From Aporrectodea caliginosa (lineage: Eukaryota; Annelida; Clitellata; Crassiclitellata; Lumbricidae): a stretch of DNA of 64,000 bases. A program made the position numbers and the translations under genes. Below are positions 30,556 to 38,489 of this stretch, in pieces (within the stretch, counting starts at the first letter, position 1; each line of letters opens with the position of its first letter). Under the pieces are notes generated by a model, which had not been told where the DNA came from, did no database searches, and saw only the letters and a program-made list of their open reading frames with translations. The stretch covers positions 555,676-619,675 of the forward strand of contig JACEVL010000341.1 in assembly GCA_020284085.1 (NCBI GenBank), in the 5' to 3' direction.

Positions 30556-32859
30556 GTGGGTCATGTGTTTAATCATGCCCTAACAGACCACATACCCGTC
30601 GTGTTGGGTCGAGGACGAGATCTTGTTCGGAATCGTCATATTGCACAACGCAGAAGTTGTGCCGCGATTCTCCTGCCGCTACGTCAAGAAGCTACTGTTC
30701 TTCCGACACCTCCAACCACACGTGTGACTACGATGGGGAATATGGACCACCCCTCCATACTACTCTTAAATCCGACCAGCCTCGCCAAACCACACGCCAT
30801 TGACCAGCTTAAGGCTGATCTGATTTCCTTTAGTCCGGATGTGGCTATTATTATTGAAAGTTGGTTTAAACCGCACCATGACGACTCTCTATTCAACATT
30901 CCTGGATATAATCTATTTCGTCGAGACAGGGAGGGGCGACGTGGAGGCGGAGTAGCCATCTATTGCCGTCCTGCACTCCAGGCCTCTGTACTAACACCGG
31001 ATCCTACCTACAGTTCAGAGATGGAATTACTATGGATACTGGTTATACACAATAATCAACATTACCGGTATCGCATCGGCGGCCTGTACCATCCGCCCTC
31101 GCCTTCATACCCTACTGCCGACCTTCTGGCCTGTCTTGCTTCGACGTTAGATGACTTTTTCGCTCACCAGTCTAACCCCCTTATCATCTTAGCTGGTGAC
31201 TTTAACCAGCTCCCTTCCGAAGATATCCTTGGTTTGGGGCTCCATGTGGAGTTCGCTGGTCCTACCCATCTAGGACACCCATTGGATCGTATCTATGCCT
31301 CGGGACCAATGTATGGACAATGCTCGGCAATCAAATCGTCAATCAAGACCAAACATTCTGCAGTTCTTGCGAACTCTGAGACCGTAACGCAGATGCCTTT
31401 GATGAATGATCGCGAAGTCCGAAGCTTCCGGCTGCGGACGCCCGCGAGTCTTTCAGCTCTCCATGCCTTTATCATAAATCATACGTGGAGTTTCTTCATT
31501 GAGGACATCTCTATTGAACAAGCTTTTGCTGACTTTTATACTTTCATTGACGACTCGCTCAACCGCTTCTTCCCTCTCAGAAAAATATCAATCAAGAAAA
31601 AGGATCCTTCTTACATGACCCCAAAATTGAAATACTTAATTCGCCGTAGAAATACGCTTCTCCGTCGTGGAAGAGTTGAGGCTGCGGATGCTCTTGCCAC
31701 TCGGATCAACGACTGTATTGTTAAGACAAATGCTGCCTCCTTCCAGGGTCTTGAACGTGGCTCTCGGATGCTCTGGGCTGAGGTTAGGCGGCTTCAGGGT
31801 GATGATGTAGTTAGTCCAGCGGTGATTGAAGGTGTAACGTGCGAGTCGTTAAACCGACATTATCAAGTTGTTTCGACTGATCTTGATTATATTGTGCCAT
31901 TGCTTAAGCTAACTGCTAAAATTGAGCAACCTGTTAATATTGATGAATATTGTGTGTTCAGAGGATTGGAGTCGGTCCGCGGGTCCTCAATTGGCCCTGA
32001 TGGCATCCCTTCTTGGTTCCTATCCACTATGGCTCATCTCCTCTCTGCCCCGGTTACGTATCTTTTTAACTGCTCCCTGGCTTCCTCTTACACGCCGCCC
32101 CAGTGGCGCTCTAGCTGTATTACGCCAGTCCCTAAAAACCTGCGCCCTCAAAATGAGGCTGATTTTAGACCCATTTCTATTACTCCGGTGCTATGCCGCA
32201 TGCTGGAGAAAATTGTTGTTAGAAGTTACTTTTACCCAATCTTCACTGATCCCGAAATAAATTCTACCCTTAATGACCAATACGCCTTTCGGCCCTCTGG
32301 CTCCACTACATCCGCCATCATTGCTCTCACCCATGGAATTCTTGAGATGTTACATGATGAACCCTATGTTCGTCTTATCTCGCTAGACTTTTCACGTGCC
32401 TTTGACACGGTTAGGCACTCTTACCTATCTGAACAACTTGCTCTATTGCCAATACCTGACTTTCTGTATAATTGGATCTTATCCCTATTGAAAGACCGTC
32501 AGCATTGTACTAAATTTCTCGGCCAAGTCTCAGCCTTCTGTCGGATAAATGCTAGCATTATACAGGGCTCTGGTCTTGGACCTTCTGACTTTGTGGTAGC
32601 TATTTCAGGCTTGAAACTTGTACATCGCAGTAATAGGTTGCTTAAATATGCTGATGATAGCTATATTCTCATTCCAGCATCTGCTATTACCTCCACTTCC
32701 TCTGAACTTCAAAATGTTGCCAATTGGGCACTAACTTGTAATCTTAAATTGAATAACAATAAATCCAAAGAGATGGTATTTAGGCGCCCGCGGTCTAAAT
32801 TACTTGATCTCCCTCCCCTATACCAGGTATTTGTAGGGTATCTGAGTCTGTTATTCTAG
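30556..32859 (+). pseudogene. LINE polyprotein: endonuclease and reverse transcriptase, frameshifted near the end
   Basis: A 767-codon frame. The first ~60 codons are probably 5' sequence read through; the endonuclease begins near the second Met cluster (ILLLNPTSLAKPHAIDQLKA, then RRGGGVAIYC and LAGDFNQLP around residue 214). A linker with Lys/Arg-rich KKKDPSYMTPKLKYLIRRRN follows. RT blocks are NEADFRPISITPVLCRMLEK, DQYAFRPSGSTTSAI, LISLDFSRAFDTVRHS (motif A), IIQGSGLGPSDFVV (motif B) and KYADDSYIL (motif C, Asp pair near 700). The frame shifts near 32820-32860, where SESVILGVTISDRLSFDPHI is displaced, and the rest continues at 32973. It is the longest copy of the family also seen at 565-1752. 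One frameshift separates it from an intact ORF2. Confidence 0.9.
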
Positions 32860-32861
32860 GG

Positions 32862-33329
32862 GTAACCATTTCGGATAGACTTAGTTTTGACCCCCATATT
32901 GACCGAATCTGTATTAAGGCTAGCCAATCGCTCTATGCGATACGCATCCTTATTGCCCATGGTCTCTCGGGGATGCGCCTTTTTGATGTAGTTCGGGCAA
33001 CCTCGCTGGCTCGCCTCCTGTATGCTTCCCCTGCATGGTACGGCTTTGCCAATGCTGGTCAGCGTGCGCGTATTAATGCAATAATACGGAAAATGGTGCG
33101 GCTAAAGTTTTTGCCTGCCGACCAGATGATGTTTGATGACCTCTGTCGCCGTGCTGACTTTTCTCTTTTCTCATCTGTGCTTCACAACTCCAGCCATGTT
33201 CTAAATGGTCTACTGCCTCCTATAAAGAATGTTAAGTACTCTCTCCGTCCTCGTTCACATAACCGTGAGATCCCACATGCTGACGCATTAACCCGATGTG
33301 GTTTTATTACGCGTATGTTATTTAATTGA
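32862..33329 (+). pseudogene. LINE polyprotein C-terminus (continuation after frameshift)
   Basis: In the next frame the thumb and tail continue: SVILGVTISDRLSFDPHIDR, then SLARLLYASPAWYGFANAGQ and LLPPIKNVKYSLRPRSHN. It matches the end of the 565-1752 copy (SRLMYAVPAWWGYTSAED; LFPPTIKRHYSLRPRRHD). The stop is at 33327-33329. Confidence 0.88.
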
Positions 33330-33708
33330 TTTTATTACTGATCTTTCTTTTTACTATTACCTTAATCTCATATAGGCCTAATCCATAGATGTCTGTTTTA
33401 TTGTATTTTATGATATTTTTGACATTTGCGATTTTTGATTTTTGTGATTTGTGATTCATTACTCAATCTGATGTTCCCGCAGTGCGTTTGCAGGCGGTTC
33501 AATAAAGCACGTACTTACTTACTTACTTACTTTACTGAACTTTATGCCAGCCATGACGTCAGACAGAGCTCATTAACATAATACCACATATAATAGATTA
33601 TAGACATATGCGAAGCTCCGCCCCTTTCTGTGTAATTAGGTCAAAAAGCGCCACCTGGCTGCTCTGGGGTTAGAAACTTCGCGTGGATGGCATTATTATA
33701 TAAGAAGG

Positions 33709-34560
33709 ATGGGAAGAGGAATGAGGAGGAGGCCAAAGAGTGCAGAGGACGGGAAGAGGAAGGAGAGGAGGAGGCCAAAGAGTGCAGAGGACGGGAAGAG
33801 GAAGGAGAGAAGGAGACCAAAGAGTGCAGAGGACGGGAAGAGGAAGGAGAGGAAAAGGCCAAAGAGTGCAGAGGACGGGAAGAGGAAGAAGAAGGAGACC
33901 AAAGAGTGCAGAGGACGGGAAGAGGAAGGAGAGAAAAAGGCCAAAGAGTGCAGAGGACGGGAAGAGGAATGAGGAGGAGACCAAAGAGTGCAGAGGACGG
34001 GAAGAGGAAGGAGAGGAGGAGACCAAAGAGTGCAGAGGACGGGAAGAGGAATGAGAGGAGACCAAAGAGTGCATAAGGACGGGAAGAGGAAGAAGAAGGA
34101 GACCAAAGAGTGCAGAGGACGGGAAGAGGAAGGAGAGAAAAAGGCCAAAGAGTGCAGAGGACGGGAAGAGGAATGAGGAGGAGACCAAAGAGTGCAGAGG
34201 ACAGGGAAGAGGAAGAGAGAGAGTGCAGAGGACAGGAAGAGGAGAGGCCAAAGAGTGCAGAGGACGGAAGAGGAATGAGGAAGGAGACCAAAGACTAGAG
34301 GAAGAGAGGAATGAGGAGGAGACCAAAAGTGCAAAGGACGGGAAGAGGAATGAGGAGGAGACCAAGACGAGAGGAAGAGGAATGAGGAGGAGACCAAAGA
34401 GTGCAGAGGACGGGAAGAGGAATGAGGAGGAGACCAAAGAGTGCAGAGGACGGGAAGAGGAATGAGGAGGAGACCAAAGAGTGCAGAGGACGGGAAGAGG
34501 AATGAGGAGGAGACCAAGAGTGCAGAGGACGGGAAGAGGAATGAGGAGAAAGGCCAAAGA
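33709..34560 (+). repeat. 40-bp purine-rich minisatellite, forward half of an inverted pair
   Basis: About 20 head-to-tail units of GGGAAGAGGAATGAGGAGGA then GACCAAAGAGTGCAGAGGAC, with length variants of 39-45 bases. Long frames on both strands arise only because the unit lacks stops. Confidence 0.95.
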
Positions 34561-35100
34561 GGCATTTCATTCCTCTTCCCGTCCTCTGCACTCTTTGGCC
34601 ACTTCCTCCTCCCTCCTCTGCCAGTCCTCTGCACTCTTTGGTCCTCCTCCTCATTCCTCTTCCCGTCCTCTGCACTCTTTGGCCTCCTCCTCATTCCTCT
34701 TCCAGTCCTCTGCACTCTTTGGTCTCCTCCTCATTCCTCTTCCAGTCCTCTGCACTCATTTGGCCACTCCTCCTCCTTTCTCTTCCAGTCCACTGCACTC
34801 TTTGGTCTCCTCCTCCTTCCTCTTCCAGTCCTCTGCACTCATTTGGCCACTTCCTCCTCCTTCGTCTTCCAGTCCTCTGCACTCTTTGGTCTTTTCCTCT
34901 CATTCCTCCTCCCGTCCTCTGCACTCTTTGGCCTCCACCTCATTCCTCTTCCCGTCCTCTGCACTCTTTGGTCTCCTCCTCATTCCTCTTCCCGTCCTCT
35001 GCACTCTTTGGCCTCCACCTCATTCCTCTTCCAGTCCTCTGCACTCTTTGGTCTCCTCCTCATTCCTCTTCCCGTCCTCTGCACTCTTTAACCTCTTGCT
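34561..35100 (-). repeat. 40-bp minisatellite, inverted half
   Basis: From 34570 the same unit appears as its reverse complement (CCGTCCTCTGCACTCTTTGG then TCTCCTCCTCATTCCTCTTC), about 13 units. The centre of symmetry is the short spacer GCATTTCATT near 34561-34570. Strands of the two halves can pair into a hairpin of several hundred base pairs. Confidence 0.95.
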
Positions 35101-35560
35101 CCTCCATCCTCTTCTCCTCCTGGTAATCCTCATTCCTTCTTCTTCTTCTTCCCCTCCTCCTATTCCCCTCCTCCTGCACTCCTTAGCCTCGTTCTTTCTT
35201 CTTATTCCCCGTCATTTCTCTTCCAATACACCTCATCTTCCTTCTATTCCTATTTAGACTCCTACACTTTTGCTCTTCCTAATTCCCTTCTCCTGTATTT
35301 CCTATATTTCCTCCTCCTCCTCCTCCTCCTCCTCCTCCTCCTCCTCCTCCTTCTCCTAATCATCATCCTCATCCTCATCATCCTTCTTCTTCTCCTCTTC
35401 CCCCTCTTCCTTCTTCTTCTTCTATTCTTCCTCCTCCATCTCCTTCTTCTCCTCTTCCTTCTCCTCCTCTTCCTCCTCCTCCTTCTTCTCCTTCTTCTTC
35501 CTCTTCTTCTCCTCCTCTTCCTCCTCCTTCTTCTCTTCCTCTTCCATCTCTTCTTTCCTT
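35100..35560. repeat. polypyrimidine low-complexity tract
   Basis: (TCC)n, (TTC)n and mixed TCCTTCTTC over about 450 bases. The Arg/Lys-only frame on the minus strand is a by-product. Confidence 0.95.
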
Positions 35561-35943
35561 TCACATTATAGTAAGTATTGCTACAGTAAACGACAGCGCA
35601 ACCCTTGTGATTAGACGCCATCGTCGTCTTTCTAACCCCAGCGTCGGTGGGTGGCAGGATGTGTTACCATTGATTACAGAAATTTGCACGTTAAGAGGGC
35701 GGAGCTTCGCATATGTCTATAATAATCTACTATATGTGATAATACGCTCTTGCGCCTATACCAGCATGCATCACGCGCCCTCATTCGCAGCTTTCTGATT
35801 AGTAGATCATCTACCGCCTGTTAAATCTTTGAGCCGTTTGCTTGCCTGTGTGACGTCATGGCTGGCAAATAACGTCGGAGGCACGCAAACAGCTAGGCTT
35901 CAGTTTGAATCTCTTATGCTGTGTCCACTCAATATAGGTCGAT

Positions 35944-36484
35944 CGGCAAGCCAGTTCGAGGGTAGTCGGCTCTCGATCTCTTACTCGCAAAGCCAGGTCA
36001 GTATCTATCAATGCGTCTAGAAATGCGTCGATGGCGACCATTTCACTCATCTCGGTGGAAGGACCTGCATACGCTAAGACCATTAGTCTGCGAATGTCCT
36101 GCGAAAGCGCCTGTAAGCTTTCCCCTTCCTTCTGTCGTCGTGTCCGTAGCTGAGTGCGGTATAACATTGATTGGTCAGAGCTCCCATATCTTGCACGCAG
36201 TCGCTTCACCAGGTCACTCCAAGACGACAAGCCAGACGCATTGAATTCCCAGAGGACTTGCGCTGCACCTCCTACCATCGCACACATCAGTTGGCTAAGC
36301 CTCTCGCTGTCGTTCCAACCGTTATGCTTAGCACAGATTTCGAACTTGGCTAAGAATGCTTCTAGAGGAGTTTGTCCGTCAAATTTTTCTAATTTCAACC
36401 ATTGTCTTGCTTTATCACCTTGTTTCTTGACCAGGTCTCCTGTTGGCTCAGGCTTCTCTTCCACCACGACTTTAGTAGTCGAGG
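35944..36484 (-). pseudogene. Ty3/gypsy-type retrotransposon gag fragment
   Basis: Minus-strand coding enters from the gap at 36484 and reads KLEKFDGQTPLEAFLAKFEI, then NGWNDSERLSQLMCAMVGGA and AAQVLWEF, then RLRARYGSSDQSMLYRTQLR, TRRQKEGESLQALSQDIRRL and a DAFLDALIDTDLALRVRDRE end. This is the retrotransposon gag (capsid) domain pattern of Ty3/gypsy elements in invertebrates. After REPTTLELA the sequence changes abruptly into the foldback terminus near 35943, so gag is truncated by it. The rest of the element would lie further left; it is not found beyond the foldback. The N-terminal part lies in the gap. Confidence 0.85.
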
Positions 36485-36701
36485 NNNNNNNNNNNNNNNN
36501 NNNNNNNNNNNNNNNNNNNNNNNNNNNNNNNNNNNNNNNNNNNNNNNNNNNNNNNNNNNNNNNNNNNNNNNNNNNNNNNNNNNNNNNNNNNNNNNNNNNN
36601 NNNNNNNNNNNNNNNNNNNNNNNNNNNNNNNNNNNNNNNNNNNNNNNNNNNNNNNNNNNNNNNNNNNNNNNNNNNNNNNNNNNNNNNNNNNNNNNNNNNN
36701 N
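36485..36701. other. assembly gap (217 N)
   Basis: Run of unresolved bases. Confidence 1.
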
Positions 36702-36749
36702 CGGTTAAAAAACAGCAACATAGAAGTCACAAGATAACGGAACGGCACC

Positions 36750-36850
36750 CCGTCATTAGCGCGACGACATTTGCGCGCCGACAAATCGCGCCGACAATTG
36801 CGCGTACCGTCAATTGCGCGTGGACAATGCGCGACAATTGCGCGCATAAA
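36750..36850. repeat. CpG-rich 16-bp tandem motif
   Basis: Six degenerate copies of GCGCGCCGACAATT / GCGCGTGGACAAT are in tandem. Very CpG-rich against its surroundings. Confidence 0.7.
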
Positions 36851-36894
36851 CATGTCCATAGGGAAGATACGGGCCTGATAATAAACAACACGAC

Positions 36895-37000
36895 TTTAGT
36901 GTCGGCGGCGGTGCGCCGGTCATTTTTGGTCGGCGGCGCGGCCCCGCCGACCATCAAAAATCGGCGGCGGCGGCGGCGCGGCGCGGCCCGTGACGGATCC
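36895..37000. repeat. (CGG)-rich block with a long palindrome
   Basis: ATTTTTGGTCGGCGG at 36922-36936 pairs with CCGCCGACCATCAAAAAT at 36944-36961 (two unpaired bases), a stem of about 15 bp over a CGCGGCC loop. CGG triplets flank it on both sides. GC content is far above the window. Confidence 0.75.
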
Positions 37001-37324
37001 AAAAGTTTATGAGGGGTCAAATGGGCGTCCAAACTTTTGAAATAGTTAAAATTTCCACACTTGTAATTCTAGCAATTTAGCTGTCACCCGAACAAATTGC
37101 TTTATTATTTCAGTGCTGATAGAAATCAGCTATCACTCGTAGTTAGGATGTAGCTTGAGTCGTGTTTGAGTTTGACTACAGACAATACTAGCAAACCAGA
37201 CATTTATTGAAATTAATATAAAACTAGAAAACAGAACCTACGTTCAATTTCCAAAAACGCCATAAGCCTTTAGTAAACAAATTGCTGACTATAATAGGAC
37301 ACAATTATAAATATAATAATCTTA

Positions 37325-37580
37325 ATTTATTTTTCAAACTGACACACCGCAGTATGATTACAATTCATAGTATGAACGGGTTATCACATCGAATTTAACT
37401 GTTTGGCAGCCATGAACGGCGCCCATCACGTCCTACTGCTCATTTTACGAACGCCATACGGCGAATGAAAGGCTGAGTCGACCTTTAGAGGGCAGCTGGA
37501 ATTGATCTCGCGTCCATGCTGATCTTCTACTCTTCGTGCCAAAGTGTTACCATTTACCATAAACCCCTCCACGGCGTATC
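37325..37580 (-). repeat. tRNA-derived SINE, family B, copy 2
   Basis: It has the same block order as the copy at 26.87-27.14 kb: CACACCGCAGTATGATTACA, then CGCCCATCACGTCCTACT, AAAGGCTGAGTCGACCTTT, and the tRNA-like head at 37500-37575 with the B-box-like GAGATCAATTCCAGC on the minus strand. Both copies face the same way. Confidence 0.72.
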
Positions 37581-37782
37581 ACAAGTAATTAATTTTAATT
37601 ATTTTCAATTTGCTAAAACTTTAGTCAACGTAACAGGAAGAGTGCATCCTGTACTTATTTTGATTAAGGAGTCCTGGTGCCATCTGTTTTTATATCAAAA
37701 AACTGATTTTCCGCGAGTTTGCTTTTAGTAGATTCAGGCTTCAGCCATCGCGACACTATTTATAATTAGGGTATGCAACAAT

Positions 37783-37838
37783 GTCAGGGGACAATGTCGG
37801 GGGCAATGTCCAAGGGGTACAATGTCCTTACACCCTCG
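37783..37838. repeat. short GGGGACAATGTC tandem motif
   Basis: Four copies of ACAATGTC / GCAATGTCC separated by runs of G. Similar motif arrays mark element edges at 15.6 and 61.9 kb. Confidence 0.6.
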
Positions 37839-37842
37839 CGTG

Positions 37843-38455
37843 TTACCCATGGCCTCTTCTTGTTGGTCCTTTGTGCTTGGGTATGTTCTCCTCAATAATC
37901 TCTTTCATGACTTCATTAAACTTCTTCCAAGCATCGTTCACTCCCAAACCCCTTACTGCAGATTCCAAATCCTTTTCCTTCAGTCTTTCCCTCACTAATT
38001 CATAATCCGCCTTAAAGAAGTTGGGTCTTTCCAATACGCTTTGACTTCCTGGGTTTGCTCCATGACTAATTCCCATCTGACAACCTGATGATCACTAGTG
38101 CTAAAATGCTCTCCACACTCATATTTTCTACCGTATTTTCCTCAGTTGTTATGACTAGGTCCAAAATGTTGTCTCCTCTGGTTGGTTCCATAACATGCTG
38201 TTGCATAAAGCTGGCATCAATAAAATCCAAGAATATCCTATCTTTTTCTCTCTCTCCTTCCAGTTTTCCCCAATCAATATGGTAGTTGAAGTCTCCCAGA
38301 TCCGGATGTTTCCTTATTAGCAAATTCCAGGAGTTGCACATCTCTTGACAGCTTTTAGTGGCATCTGGTACCCTGTAGCAAAACTCCCACCAGTTCTTAG
38401 ACCTGTTTTTTGAATTTCCACCAAGCCTCCGAAGGCCATTGTAATATTTCCCCAT
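37843..38455 (-). pseudogene. LINE endonuclease fragment
   Basis: Minus strand reads a LINE apurinic-endonuclease C-terminal half: NWWEFCYRVPDATKSCQEMC, then DLGDFNYHIDWGKLEGEREK, FMQQHVMEPTRGDNILDLVI and TTEENTVENMSV. One frame change near 38070-38080 leads on to LERPNFFKADYELVRERLKE and NDAWKKFNEVMKEIIEENIP, the linker between endonuclease and RT. GDFN (metal-binding region) is kept; the usual SDH is damaged (DGN). No RT follows on the left. It borders the distorted region starting at 38.5 kb. Confidence 0.84.
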
Positions 38456-38489
38456 ATTAAATTGTCAACTAAGAAAATCCCCCCAATGT

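Larger units (their letters stand above)
30500..33535 (+). mobile_element. non-LTR retrotransposon (EN-RT LINE) with (ACTT)n tail
   Basis: The unit contains the EN-RT frame, the displaced C-terminal frame, a ~150-base 3' UTR ending CGCAGTGCGTTTGCAGGCGG then TTCAATAAAG, and (ACTT)n. The 5' edge is not defined. It lies in the left arm of the foldback element. Confidence 0.75.
30462..35943. mobile_element. foldback-type inverted-repeat element, left arm interrupted by a LINE
   Basis: Three levels of inverted symmetry are nested. Outer: a 29-bp perfect match at 30462-30490 (ATCGACCTATATTGAGTGGA, then CACAGCATA) and, inverted, at 35915-35943. Middle: 33552-33685 against 35625-35872, with blocks GCCAGCCATGACGTCA, GACATATGCGAAGCTCCGCC and CTGGGGTTAGAAA in mirrored order; the right arm has about 95 extra bases. 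Inner: a 40-bp minisatellite on the plus sense at 33709-34560 that flips to its reverse complement at 34561-35100. The LINE at 30.5-33.5 kb lies between the outer and middle left blocks, so it probably inserted into the left arm. The right edge falls inside gag-like coding sequence. Foldback (FB, TU) elements with tandem repeats inside long inverted repeats are known from fly and sea urchin. No transposase is present. Confidence 0.68.

Noticed and set aside
33641..35257. Ten or more frames of 60-340 codons in the 33.6-35.3 kb region
   Set aside because: They arise from the stop-free 40-bp minisatellite and its inverted copy; composition is fixed by the DNA repeat.
35262..35621. Arg/Lys-only frame of 119 codons
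   Set aside because: It is a translation of a polypyrimidine tract.
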